Shown here: piece after piece, positions 42,544 to 55,870 of the stretch
How the letters are laid out: each line of letters starts with the position of its first letter
Numbering within the stretch: position 1 is the stretch's first letter
Assembly: GCA_900708905.1 (NCBI GenBank)
Contig: CAADRB010000012.1
Coordinates: forward strand, 1,715,257-1,779,256
From: Hymenolepis diminuta
Lineage: Eukaryota; Platyhelminthes; Cestoda; Cyclophyllidea; Hymenolepididae
Direction: 5' to 3'
DNA length: 64,000 bases
The notes under the pieces: model-generated
What the model was told of the DNA's origin: nothing
What the model saw: the letters and a program-made list of their open reading frames with translations, nothing else
Database searches by the model: none
Made by a program: the position numbers and the translations under genes

Positions 42544-45500
42544 ATGACTTTGACACGTTTCATTATCAATGAGCAGATGAAATATCCCAAGGCGTCTGGT
42601 GAGATGACCCAACTTATGAATGGTATTCAAACAGCCGTCAAAGCCATTTCGAATGCCGTGAGAAAAGCAGGGATCGCTGAATTGTAAGAAATCTGCCTTA
42701 CTTTATAATTTAGTGGACAATACGCTGGGTGAACTATTTGGATTATATAGTATTTGGTTAGTGATTATTATCCTCTAAATTATTAAAAAATCGCTGTTGG
42801 AATTGCTTTGCTTGAGGGCGGAACTTGAGGTCATCTGCAATTACGTGTCCATATTTATTGGAAGTCATCGCAAATTCCTTATAGTTTTAATTGGTTAATC
42901 ATTTCCTTATTTTGAAAAAATAGAAGTCAAGTGTTGCAGCTTTTCAATATCCAGAAACATTTTTTTATATTTATAAAAAATGAATCACACTTTTTAATTT
43001 ATTTTAAAGAAATATCAGTCTTCTATTATGTAACTTTTCCCCAATTTTATCGTAAATAATGACATTTTTAATCTAAAATAGCTGAAATAGAATCATGCTT
43101 CTGACACTTCCAGGTACGGCTTCACAGGGAAATCCAACATTCAAGGAGAAGACGTAAAAAAATTGGACGTTATTTCCAACGAACTCTTCATTAATATGAT
43201 GATCGCTTCTTACACCACTTGCATGTTAGTCTCCGAAGAGAACGATGACCCAATCATTGTTGAACACAAACAACAGGGGAAGTACATCGTCGCATTTGAT
43301 CCAATGGATGGCTCCTCAAATATAGATTGCCTAGGATCCGTAGGATCGATCTTCACTGTGTTTCGTAGAATGAGACGAGATTATAGCCCTGTTGATCCAA
43401 CAGAGGCTCTACAAAGTGGAAGGGATGTGGTGGCCGCTGGTTATGCAATATATGGAAGTTCAACGATGATTGTTCTTTCATTAGGTTCTGGAGTTTATGG
43501 CTTCATGTTAGATCCTGTTAGTTTGCTTCCCTTTAATACTACTTAATTTTTGTAGGTGTCTATTATTTCTTCTTTTACTCGCCTTAGTGTTTGGGTGAAT
43601 TCATCCTGACTCATACTAATATTACTATTCCCAAACGAGGCTCAATCTTCTCAGTAAACGAGGGAAATGCTTCCTATTGGAGTAAAGGTGTACTCAACTA
43701 CCTACAGGAGAAGAAATTCCCTAAAGTAAGAATTGAACTCATTGATGGTACTTCTTACTTACTTGGTAATAATATCGTACTTTGCTTCCGCTTTTAAGAA
43801 TGGAAAGCCCTACAGCGCTCGATATCAAGGCTCGATGGCTGGAGACATGCATCGAACCCTTCTGTATGGTGGTATCTTCATGTATCCTGCCCTGTGCAAC
43901 GCTCCCGAAGGAAAAGTAAGCTTTTGATTAAATTTAAAATTTTATTGTAAGGGAACAATTTCTCAGAGTTAATTCTGAAATATCTTTTTAAGAAAGTTGT
44001 TTTTTTTTCATGCTCCCTATTTTGTCATTAAATTAATTTCTAACAGACAAAGGTAAGAGCTTTTGTATTGATTGATTGAGATTTAAACACAAATTCATGA
44101 GGAACATAAAAAAATTGTTAAATTGAATCAACATTTAGTTTTAATTATTCCAAAAGCTGTAGATTAACTGTTGTGAAGTAAATTTGAAAGCTAAAACTGG
44201 CAAGGAATCAGTCATCCACTTCTAAATAGCTATTAAGGGCACTTAAAAGAAACTTAAAAGATGTTAGTTGCACGTATTATTCTGTATAATGTAGCTTAAT
44301 ATTTACTATATTAACCTTTGACGTTCCTTCATTTTACAGAGCAGCAGTACTCCGGCTATATGTGATAATTAAAATGTGTCTTTTTATAATTGCATTGAAA
44401 AGATTTATTTCATTACTATTAAACATTTGAAAAACAAATCAGCGCCTTTAGAACTATTGGGTTTCAAATTATATTTTCTAAATTTATATGGTTATTTTCA
44501 ATAATACACTAGCACAATTCCAATTTTCAGGAGAAAAAAACACAATAGCTATTTAATAAATTAACGAAATTTAAGGTCACATTGAGAAAGCATATCTTGT
44601 TTTCCAACTGCCAGTTCGGAATGTCCATTACAAGAGCACTGTTTTCGGGCTTTTTTCACACTGTTTTCATTTTAAGACAGTGTGATGGCGGATGATTGTG
44701 TGTTTCCAGAATTACTCTTTATTCGCATTCCCTATGAAAATGCTCCGGTTTTTCGTTCACCAAGCCGCAGAACTCCTGTCAGGTCCAAACGCGTGTATCG
44801 ATTCTCCCTTTTTATAACCGTCCGTTTCATTAAAGGTACACTGCACTCCTATTCTCACGCGCGTCCTTGCTCAAGTAATTCCTATCAATTGACTTTGTAT
44901 TTCTACTCATATATACATGTATAGACACACGCTTGTCATTCACCGGCTCCCCCTCATCCCTCTGTTCCTCATCTCTCTCTTGCTTGAATTCTCATCGTGT
45001 TTTGTTCAATACACTTTAGCCTAGCCAGCCCTTGGTGTTCTGCCCTTAAACTTTGGTTAGCCCTCGCAATTAAAACTCGGCAACAATGGTGTTAGTGCTA
45101 GTGATAATCAACCATAATGAAAATTTTCGATTTCATTTAGTTTTTGTTAATGGTTAGCGTAGAATCAATGGATATTTTAATTAGGAAATAGTAAAGAAAA
45201 TGACGCTTGATGATAAGTCTTAGTGGCGTTATTACATCCTGGTGTTCCAACTATCTTAAGTCGACGGTGTTCTCTTCGCAGTGGTATTAACGAACCTCTT
45301 TTAAGCGTGAGGAAGTAAAATAAGCAAAACGATTAGATTATGAATCCGGAGAGCCATACTCCAACTGTGTTATAGTTCTGTCCTTTGGGCTACTTCTATT
45401 TCTTACGAGATTGAGTTTGCTATTTCAAGATTTAAGTCCATCTAAGTTAATTTGTGTAGAACTGGTTACGGAGATCCGACTGGGACATCCGTGTTCAAAG

Positions 45501-45868
45501 GTTTGGTAGATTGTTAATGCATGTGGTTTCAGAGCCGACAGACAAATTTACTAAACTGAAAGTTTGATTGCGCCTATTCCAATAGACTTTTCTGTTCTGA
45601 TAACCAAAATAACTAGTTTATCGTCAATATCAGGCGTGAAAGAGCAAAAATATTGTGATTATATCCTTGCTTTCTTTAGCTCCGTCTTCTTTACGAATGC
45701 ATCCCAATGGCTTATTTAGTAGAACAAGCCGGTGGAAAGGCGATGGCGAGGGAAGGCTTGGATATCCTGGACATCAAACCAACTCACATCCATCAGCGAT
45801 CACCGATCTACCTTGGCAGTGCGGAAGACGTTGACGAGGCTATCAAATTCATCTCTGAAACCGATTAA
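42544..45868 (+). CDS. FBP: Fructose-1,6-bisphosphatase, 5 exons
   Basis: Cytosolic gluconeogenic enzyme that hydrolyses fructose-1,6-bisphosphate to fructose-6-phosphate, Mg-dependent and normally a homotetramer inhibited by AMP. Exons are 42544-42683 (possibly from 42524), 43114-43516, 43588-43725, 43799-43915 and 45680-45868 (TAA). All junctions are in phase; from this ATG it is 328 residues, against about 338 in vertebrates. Metal ligands are present: EE at 88-89, [11 protein letters not shown] at 108-118 and the Glu of LLYEC. Substrate residues lie in [17 protein letters not shown] and in GK-LRLLYE, which is split by intron 4. The AMP-site strand SGEMT (18-22) and GKY (102-104) are kept. 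The insertion [11 protein letters not shown] replaces the usual shorter loop after VFRR. The first ten or so residues of relatives are missing, either on an unseen exon or absent. Intron 4 is 1.8 kb. Confidence 0.97.
43916..45679 (+). other. Long fourth intron of the FBPase gene
   Basis: No exon seen. An 80-codon plus-strand frame at 44682-44924 has no family features. The segment around 44680-45060 is pyrimidine-rich. Confidence 0.6.
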
Positions 45869-48800
45869 AGTAATGACATCTGAACAAAATCTGAATGAAC
45901 CGGGGTGCATTGTTTCTAATTTCTAAATAATTTAATCTATGATTTGATTGGTATAGTTTTGGTAGTAAAACTGACTGAAATATCTTTTAAATGTTTGTTT
46001 CAATTATCGGTACTAAAATAGGTCGCAGTTTTGACGAATTTATACCTTGCACAAAGGTCAATCCAAAATGTTTTTTTCGAAATTACTGTAATTTTGGTGA
46101 AAGAGGAATGGGATTTTTATCATTTTAAACTTGAATAACTATGGTCTATTTAAAAGCCGCTCATATAACTTGTTATGGATGTAACTGAATGGGAAATGTA
46201 ACGACCGGACAGGGCCAGTGTAGTAGCACATGACGAAATTATTAAAAGATAGTTTGAATTGATATTATTTCCCAGTAAATTGAGATTTAAAAAGAAAATC
46301 CCTTGACAAAGATTGATAATATTCACTACGATTTCGTTGAAACTTCAATATTTATCTCAATGAGTCTTTGATACTGGAAATGAGAGATTTGCTGAAATGA
46401 CGCCAATAGCCTCTCAATTCCACTTACTAAACACTTAAGGATATGAGCTATCACTAAGATAAAACGATTTTGATCTCAGTTGTTCAAATTCAGGAGCCAG
46501 ACCCTAAAGTTCGACCTTAAGAACGGTCGAGTCAAGAAGTAACTGCAGAAATATGAAAAGTAAGACTCCTTTGTTTTTGCAGCTTTAAGTTTTTTACTTT
46601 ACAAACACCTATTTCTTGCCACTTCTCGTGTTTAAAATGCTTGCTCTATCTATAATGTGTACTTTGTCACTTGTACAAATAACCTTGAACTGTTTATTAA
46701 GGTGAAACTTTCATTCTCTATACCTAAGCAATAAGCCAAAATAATTCTTGTTATCTTTGTATTGTTCTGTTTTCAATTAAAAGTGCTAAAATAACTCTAA
46801 TCCGATAGTAAAGTTACTTCTGGAGCTAGACCCAATTGGGCCGAATATCCCCACATAGAATTAACGATCTTCCTGAGGCTAATGGGTAACAACAGCCTTC
46901 ATGAATGAGATGATCAAGAGTAATAGGAAATAGAGCTACAAATTTACTGGACAGTTCGGAAATGGATGGTAGGGGAAAGGAGGAATTGGGAAGAAAGAGG
47001 AAAGCATCAGTACTGCGGGAGGACAATCTGAAAAGTGGGCTTTAGTGCGCTGACTGGTTTTATCCTGTGTGAGTCGTGTGATTGTAGCATGAGTAACCAA
47101 TCAGAAATCATTAACCGACAATCAGGTATGGACGCAAAACATTGACGGAACTGGCCTACTGTTTATAACGCATATGTATTGCTGTACAAATAAATAATAG
47201 GTACTTTTCGAAAACTGGAGTCTCTAAAACGACTTCCCATCATTGTCATTGAATTTTCAGATGAAACATGAAGTGGCGCGTCATCTCTACTAAAGGAAAA
47301 TTGAAGTATATCAGGACTGAGACGCAGATTTTGAAATGTATAAAATCGCCAAAGTTGTTTATTTTGATGTTTACACACTTCTCTGACTTTACTTAGTCAA
47401 CTGATTGTTTTCTCGCAGCTTATAACAAGTATGAAAAGTGTGGTTCTTGATATACAAATATATCTATTTTCTTAAAATTTGTTAAAACTAGTCCGTCTGG
47501 TCTAAAATGACAAACCACAGCCAATCGCAAAGAGTAAAAAGGACCCTCTAGTTGATTTAAAAGCTTGTTAAATATTCGCCGTTTTGGCTTCATAGTTTAA
47601 AATTATGATAGCCGAAATTCCAGAGGCTCAAACTCAAATCGAAAGAAGTTATGTAGGAATTATTAACTGACTCCAGATGTTCAATGACCATTTTACTACG
47701 CATTCTTGCACTATTTAAAATTGTTGCTGTCCATTTGCTAATAAAATATGAAGTTGAGTATTCACCGCAGAAGAAAAATTATCTGCAAGAGGACTGAGTT
47801 GAAGCCTCTGTTTTCCAGAGACCTCCAGTCTGATGATAAAAGGGATAAATTGTACCATCGATATTATAATTATCGCACAGTTTAGTTTAAAATGACGTTT
47901 AACACAGATTATTAAAACAAAAGTAGCATTATCGGACATCATGATTGTTTGCATTACTATTATTGAACGCAAAAATTTGAATGATAAAACGGCCTAATCA
48001 TGCTGGATATTTCATTTCGTTCGTTGTCGAAGTGATTCAATGCTTATAATTGGCCTAGTGGGTTCGATTTCCGGTTGGTTCTCTAAGGGCATTTCAAGGT
48101 CAAACAACAACGGTTCGCGCAACGGGAGCTTCAACACTGTTCGTTCAGATGGTTTTCTTTTTCTAATCCTGGCCCTCTGACTGCCCCTGCCCGCCTGTTA
48201 TTTAAGGAAAAAAAGAGTTATTAACAGGTAATCGATAGATAAGATTGATAATTCACCATAGGATTAAGTACAGTTTTGGTTAATAATTATGATATATAAA
48301 TATAATGGAAGCAATCCTATCTATAGGTGGCTGTATTTAATTTTTCGTTAAATTTATTGGTAAATAGGTGAGATGAATAAACTTGAGTTAAGTCACTAAT
48401 GCACACGGGAGTAGTACGCATTGCATGGTGACTAGTTCTCTATCCCAGCTGTATGCTATATAAAGTTTGATCACTGTTGTAATGTAGCAATAATTACTAT
48501 TTACTCAGACCCAATAGAGTTCCTACAGGGAAAGCTGAAGTTCTAAATTTCCAAGCCACCTTATTAGCTTAACAAAGACTGTTTGAAGGAATGAAAGTTT
48601 CTTTGGTAATTCAAACTTCAGTCTTATTCCATAGGTCAGTCGTGATATTTGTTCTATTATATCTACAAATGTTTATCTTCAGAAGTAGTCTATTTTATTG
48701 TTTATCTACAACAATGTATTTACATCTCGAAATAAATTCAGTCATGGATGCTGAAATAAAGTGTTGCAAATTGTTATGCTTACATTGCGTTCAGTAGGAG

Positions 48801-49539
48801 CCGAACAGATGGATGAGGCACTTTTTTGGACACTTCTCATTGGCTCTTTCAATTTCTCATCTGTTTTCGCCTGCTTTAAAATTCAAATAATATTGTTAAT
48901 TGGGAATCATTGACAAACATTTTTATCTAAATGTTACTTTAATTTACAGGTGTATTACTTATTCAAAAGTAATGAATTCCTCAAAAAATAATTATTGTTA
49001 AAAGAGTTCATTTTAAAACGTAAAGGAAAAGTCAATCTAAAGGAATTCTTTCCTATTTGTTAATATTGCCATTTAGACACAGAAATCGGATATTATAAAA
49101 TAATTAGTTTATTAGTGAATACAAATTGGGTGTGCGCTCCGTAAAGGCGTGACTAAGAAAACTGTTTACTTCGAAAGTTTGGTAAACATTATCCCATCCC
49201 TTTCATAAAGTAAAATCACCGCCTTAGTTTTTGTTTACACTCATCGTAGAAAGCGAATTATATGCATGTTTCCTGCTTTGAAATTTTGCCTTACCTTTGA
49301 GATTAGAAATTCCTAAGATTGTGAAAATTTTTTCATTCACAGTTAGAAAAACAACTTGAAGATTTTTGGTGTAAATAGGCTTTATTCAACTACTTCATCT
49401 CGCTACCCTAAACGATCGATCATTGGCTTTCTATGATTATAGCTGGATATGAGATCTCACTACTGGTGCAAATATTGGCTAACAATTCCCATCTTAGTCA
49501 AATCTGCGTGATATCTCCTTTTTTGTGTCGTGGTATAAA
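45869..49539. other. Gene-free stretch between FBPase and the carboxypeptidase
   Basis: The two genes converge here, so both 3' UTRs must lie in it. No clear AATAAA was placed. Short frames at 46826-47026, 47163-47378 and 47715-47972 (all minus) show no motif. Confidence 0.45.
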
Positions 49540-52500
49540 CTAAAAGTCTTCCTTCTTCTTCCTTCTGAGCTTGAGATACTGTGGCCAAAGTGGGCGCTTA
49601 ATAATATTGCAATGACAGTATTCTCCTTCACATCCTTAAGCAAAATAAGCAAATTATTTTCTTCTTTTACAAAATAATTATATTCAAAGACGGAGAAGGC
49701 TCTAATGGCTAATCTCAATCAGTACTTGATAATTATTTTAAAGTGCCGAAATTTTTACGAAAATCGGAGTTAAATATTTAACCTTGAAATCACATACATA
49801 TCACATATAACAATAAAAGGTCACTATCTTCGTTTATAATGTGTCAAACTTTACACTATCAGATTACATCAAATACAAGAATACTGTTGTCCTTCAGATG
49901 AATAATAAGGGTTTCATTAAAATAAAAGTACAAGAACATATTTTGTCAAAATTGAAATTTAGGCATGCTTGAAATTTTTCGTTCGTATTTAATAAATAAT
50001 AGTTTACACAAACCTTGATAATATTGTCAGAAGCATTATTTAAGGCAACCAAACGTCGGCGTCTATTCTTTCTTCGTCTACGGCATTTTCTGTGCTTTCG
50101 ACGACGACGGCGTCGCTTTCGTTTAACTCTGACAACCGGCCTTTTACCCAGATTCAAAATTAGCTTATCACCTCCAAGGCCAAAGTCGAGGTCTGCCACT
50201 GAACTCACATCTGAGGCACTACTACTTTCTACTTCATCTCCTTCTTCAAGCAAATCTCCAATTTCGTTGATTGCACTAGCAAAGTCAGCCATGGACGATA
50301 TTCGATTTGCCAAGTCGTCATTCACAGATTTATCTACTTATATTATTTCAGTAAGCATGTCTTCATTAGATATGAATAGGGCATACCAGTGTTTTCCAAT
50401 GGCGTTTGAATTACGGACATTTGACGCTTGGATAAAATCTTGCTGAGCATTATCTTATGAAGAAGCGATTTAGCCATTTCAACTAAAGTATCTGAAAATT
50501 TGACTTTATCAGTCATTATTTCGTGGAAATCTAGTAGAGCCAAAGCTACACTTTGACCGAGATTCTGCAGATCACTCCGATCAAAGTAACGCAAAGTGGA
50601 GCTGGAATGATAATTAGCCAAAAATCTTTAATTTACCCTGGCTCTAGATTGGTTCCAAATAATGATGTTTCCATAGTGAAGCAGTGGGTTAAATTAAATC
50701 TCCTCCACAGGCTAATTCGAGCACATCCTTCGCGCCAAGGTTGGAGAGAAAATCGGCAACTTCGAAATGAAAATCGTTTAGGGTCCTAAATTAAAAAAAA
50801 TACCGATAAACAATCTACCAATGCCTCTACTGAATTAATTAAGTAGGCATAAACGTACTTGCTTGCTGATCAGGAAAGGGATCATACGATCGATCAAATA
50901 CTGTTCTGGATTAGTGAGGTAAGTTCTTGGCTGTACTGTTATATTTTCGACAGGAATTGACCGATAACCGGAATCAGTTCCATAAATGAATGCATTGTGT
51001 GCTTGGCTATGTCCATGGAAGTCACAAAACACTACGTCCTTAATGGAAGATGATATGAAGCGGAAATGAATGATTTAATTTTGTAATGAAGGAAACTGTC
51101 TGTGCGGTAATTATGTACTCATCTATATTTGCTTTGTTTAGAGATTAATCCCTCTGTAGTCTCGAAAATCTTTTGATCTAGATTGATTAGCTGCATGTGG
51201 ACATTCATTTTCATATATTTAGAATATGACGTTCAGTGAGGTCTTAACGACGATATCTTGAACATTTTTTAAACTTTATATCGACCATTTGAAAATTTGG
51301 CACACCAGTCTTGTATGAATTTTAACCAATAATGATCAACTGCATGTGGATATCTTTTTCCAAACACAACTTCACAAATCTCTGATCAGAAACTCAATAT
51401 ATATATTCACATAATTAAATTTTTCATGCATATTTTACAAGTTATTGTATATCTTTTGTTTATCAGAAAGAAATATCCTACCTTCCTATTTGTAATATCA
51501 TTAAGTCTGCTTAGTCAAATAATGACCAGTTACGGCTAACATTAAAATGAGTAGGAAAGAATGGTGTATTGCTCTTAAGTTATAACGTTTATCTGAAGTA
51601 GAAGGGCGAAACCAAAGAAAATTTCGGCTCTGAAATGCAAGAATTGGTCATGAAAGTCATTAGTAATTGGAAGTCTTACTTTTACTTAGTATTAGGAGTT
51701 GTTAATGTTGACACTAAAGATCACATCCAGTGTCAGGCTTTTAAATAACTACTTCCTTCATTCCTAACTTCCTCTTTTAATTAGATATATATCAAAAATG
51801 CGGTTATTTTTTGAAAACAGAATCTATTACCCTAAAAGTTTATTTCACTGGATGATCACTCTTATTCCATCTTTTCCTTTTCATAATTCGCATAAGTTAG
51901 GATTTGCGATCATTTTTGTGGTACTTAGGCTAATATATGTCGCGAAATTTACGGATAAATGATTTTCTGCCAGATAGTCCAGATTTTGGGAACATGTACC
52001 TTGTACTAATAGGATCCAAGTTCAGCCGGAAAAGTTGTCTGTCCTACTTACAGGACAGCTGAAAGAGTCAAATGTACATTCAAATTTAAATTTGACAAAA
52101 ATTGAAATGCGATACATTATGTCAGATTTAAGATACAATCCTCAAAAGCTAGGTATTCTCCGAAATAACATCCCGGCTACGGATTACTCATGTCCAGCCG
52201 GAGAAGACTGAATTTATGCCTTTCCAAGAAAATTTATTAATTTAACAGTGACTGAATTTGGATGTGTATCAAAGTTACATTAAAGGATTACTCCTTTAAG
52301 GCTTCAAAAAACTGTTTTCAAGCAACGTACTGATGCATATGTATATATATCATCAGTTTTCATCCGCTTTTGACTCATCATATTAACGCCTCAATTTTTA
52401 TGTTCGGCGCAAACCCCCAGTTCTCATGCTCTCTCCGCCGTTCTTTGTTCTCCATTATTTCCTTTTTACATTTTCATCGCCATCAAACAAAATGCTTTGG

Positions 52501-55500
52501 TTCACTCTCACTTCTTCGCATTCTTATTCGGAAACAGATTATTTTCTGTTGTTAAACATTAGTCGTACTCCAGGTGTTAGCTTAGGTCTTACAAATGGTA
52601 ACTCCGCAGCAATATAAATTTAAACAGAGTCGCACGACCGATTATTATCTTCATACTGTGAGTTTTTACAATAGATAAAGCTTTTAATACTATTCATTTA
52701 AAGTTTGTGATATGAACCTCAAGATTTCTAAATATCCAGTCCTGAAGAGTAAAGATTGATTTATATCTTATTAGAGTATATATCATTAATTATCTTTGTA
52801 GTGAAAGGATAAATGTTATTTAGAATTACTTTGGCATTATTTCAGTGACGTCCAACGTAAAACATTGAAAATTAACAATTTATTTAATAAAAAATTTAAT
52901 TCCCCAACGGTGAATCACGTACCTTGCAAGTCTCTTGGCAGTACTGCACAAGTTTTCGAGTATAATGAACTTCGGGTATTCTATCCGGTCCGAATATATT
53001 ATATGTCCGATTAACATCTCGGCCAACTAAAGAACACCTATAATGAGGACTTGATTAAAATGAGACGCACTTCAAACCTGTAATTCCCAACAATAACACC
53101 ATCGGCATTTAGCATAGGAACCAGCTTGAACACATATCTGCGACGTAGCTCCTTCGCCTTTTCGTTCCTTGGATGCACTAGGAATTCCATCAGACCCTTC
53201 ATATTCCATGAACCCACCGTCTCGCCCGGATGAACTCGAGCTGTTATGACTGCTGCGTACTTCTGACTATCTTGAATATCTGCCAAGGGAAAGTGTTTTA
53301 AGTTATAACATTTTTAGTTATTTATAGATCTGCCATCCATAATCAGTATTAAGAATTAAAATTAATTAACTTAATAAATTAAAATTAAAATTTTATAAAA
53401 AATACAGCACCTGTTACTAAATATTTTACTTCAGTAAGAAAGAACTATTTTGAAACTTGACTACTGTTTATTAGGTAAATTTGTAATATTATCGTATAAA
53501 ATAAGAGGTTCTGCAGTAAAATAAATAAAAATGTGAAATTTTAATAAAAAGAGCCTTATCTAATGGAAAACCTGATAACACCTCAACACTTCAACTGAAT
53601 TTTTTATAGAGCATGAAGAAGCGCTTGATGTCAAATTTGAACAGACGCATACATCAGTGAGTTGTCACTGAACTTAGTTTCTGATACTTAGAGAAACGGA
53701 AATTTTACTTGGAGGCTATCATTAATAAAGCAGCATTCATCGCAAATAGTTGTTAATCGTTATGAAAATACCTCATTTTGATCTAATTCTCTATCCGCAT
53801 TTTGTTTTTGAAACATTATCCAGTCCGCAGGATTTAAATTCATTGTAACTAAGTCGAATGTTTTATAGGCAAAATTATGCAGAGGTAATATAATTGTAAT
53901 AAAATAAAATTTTAATTCATTGCTGAAAATGAAATTTCCTCTGAAATATATAATTAAGTAATGAAAAATACTTCCCATTCAATAAAAAAACTTGAAAGTG
54001 CTGCACAAAATAACGCACCAGGGTCGGTGATGGTTAGTAGGAAACATGTATTTCCAGCAAATGATGAACATAGTTTCTCGCACTTGACGGTTCCCGATGG
54101 CAACATTTTAGATTTCTTCATTACTTCTCGAATATCCTCTTTCAAGTCCGTGTATGTGTAAGGATAGCAGTGCGCAAACACACATAAATCGTTGTCAAAA
54201 GGAAACACCTTAAACACCTGAGTCAGTATTTTTAAAGGTACCACTTACCATCTTCCATTTCAATTCGTAGTAAGTTGTATCTTTCTTCAGTAAGGGATTT
54301 TTATCTGAACAATAATTCCTCCCATATCTGTTTAAATAAATCAACCGGTAAATTCTTATTAATTTTTTACTAATTTTATCAAAACTTGACTTATTAATTA
54401 TTTTGACTGATTTGAAACATAAAATGAAAAATTCTCACGTTGTATCAATTCCAACTCTAGTCCACCCGTTATCCGTTTTATCGGCCAATTTCTTCGAATA
54501 AAGGAGTAATTTTTCGCCTGAACCGATTATAGTTAAATCAAAACATACCACATTCAACCAGCCGCTTTGTTTTGAGAAAGTTGATAATCCTAAAGGTATA
54601 CTCAATCCCTGACCGTGCCCCAGCAACTTGAAAGAAGAACCATTGCAAGTGGGATTCGGTTACCAGATCTGGTGTCAATACCAACTCATACTCATATGTG
54701 CCGCTGAAATAGATACAAGAAGGGTGTAACGTTAAGATGAGAACTTACATTCTTTTTGCTTGTCTCAAATTTCCAGACTCAAATCTCGATTCAAATATCA
54801 ATTCTCCTTCGTCATTTAAAATTGCTGCTTTTCTCATTCTCACTTCCATTGGTGGACTTAACTCTGAGTCAAAAACCACAATTGATCTCTTCAAGGTCGT
54901 GTTAATTTCTCCATCTTCAGATGTCCTTTTAACAAAGAGATGTTCCAGCTTTGAAGGAACCTTATCCCTAACTTGTCTACGTTTATCGCTTTCCCAAATC
55001 TCGCTCCCATCTCGTAAATTTGGTGGAGGTCCAAGGGGTCCCAACCCAAGGGGCCAAAATGGGCCATCGATATTTCTTCGAACTCCCCATCGATCAACGA
55101 TTTCATTTCTAATGTTGGACCGCTTCGAAGTAACTAGAAATCCCAATTTCGAGGCACCAAAATGAAGAGTCTTGAAAGAAAACATTAGCTGAACTATTAC
55201 TTACTCGTTTCTGTGCGGGTGAAAGCTGACAAAATAATTCAATTTCCTTCTGGTTGGGCTCTTGTCCACGGTAATTTGATTTGATTTGGCCCCAGGTTAT
55301 TCTGCCTTCAAGCAGCATTTCAACTATCTCATTTGTCATTCGCCAAGTGTGAAGTGAGGGCTCCGGTATAAGGGATCCAAATGATCCTTCATTTGATTGA
55401 CTTTTTTCAATCACGAATTGATTTCGCACTACATTTTTTCGCATATACGACTCAACAGCCTGCTGGATAAAATAGGAGTTTTCGACCTCAGTTCCATTTA

Positions 55501-55859
55501 CAGATAGTTCTCCATCGTAATTTTTTTCATCGTTTTTAAGGATCTAAATTGTTTAATTTCCTCCAAAAATCTCTTACTTCATTATGGGACACATCTAAAT
55601 TTGGAAACTCAAATATACCGTCTGCTAGCGATGATGCAGCAAGTTGAAGTTTACGTCCCAGTTTACCAGCAGATCTCGATTTGAAAAAGAACGATTCTGG
55701 ATTTAAACGACCGTCAATGCCATCCCCTTTTACAATAGAGTTTTTTCGGTTGCGAGAGGTAGAATTCAGAGGAAAATAGGATTGGTTGGCAAACTGCCGA
55801 TATGCGTGAATATCAGGAAGAGTTGAATGACCAGGAAATGCTAGCTCGTGTGCTGCCAT
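49540..55859 (-). CDS. AGBL2: Cytosolic carboxypeptidase, AGBL2/AGBL3 (CCP2/3) type, 14 exons
   Basis: Zn metallocarboxypeptidase (M14D) expected to remove glutamates from tubulin side chains or tails in axonemes and microtubules. Exons: 55859-55578, 55543-55205, 55170-54749, 54703-54549, 54517-54439, 54327-54249, 54217-54019, 53279-53078, 53037-52923, 51038-50859, 50785-50637, 50601-50387, 50333-50014, and a tentative last one 49578-49540. All phases agree, giving 924 residues. The N-terminal beta-sandwich shows [10 protein letters not shown] (about 333-342), [17 protein letters not shown] and [12 protein letters not shown]. The catalytic part shows the zinc motif HPGE (H535, E538), [27 protein letters not shown] (about 630-635) and the catalytic Glu in FTMET (E723). 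The [15 protein letters not shown] and LFGTN-STLRY features favour AGBL2/3 over AGBL1/4/5. A C-terminal tail carries an acidic Ser-rich part, then a very Arg-rich tract (about 869-900). Ten of thirteen introns are under 115 nt. The last exon ([11 protein letters not shown]) is inferred from splice phase only. Confidence 0.93.
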
Positions 55860-55861
55860 CC

Positions 55862-55870
55862 TTAAACTAA
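55862..55870 (-). promoter_or_regulatory. 3' splice acceptor just upstream of the carboxypeptidase start
   Basis: TATTTATTTTTAG on the minus strand ends about 8 nt before the ATG at 55859. No upstream partner exon is evident, which again fits a trans-spliced leader or a 5' UTR intron; the few codons between are open, so an upstream coding exon is not excluded. Confidence 0.4.

Noticed and set aside
50015..50446. 143-codon plus-strand frame
   Set aside because: Antisense shadow of carboxypeptidase exons 12 and 13; the Arg-rich tract read backwards gives a Phe/Arg/Leu-rich frame.
53760..53978. 72-codon minus-strand frame within carboxypeptidase intron 7
   Set aside because: Exons on each side join in phase without it and the product matches no carboxypeptidase segment.
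54737..55165. 142-codon plus-strand frame
   Set aside because: Antisense shadow of carboxypeptidase exon 3, whose minus-strand product carries the conserved [10 protein letters not shown] motif.
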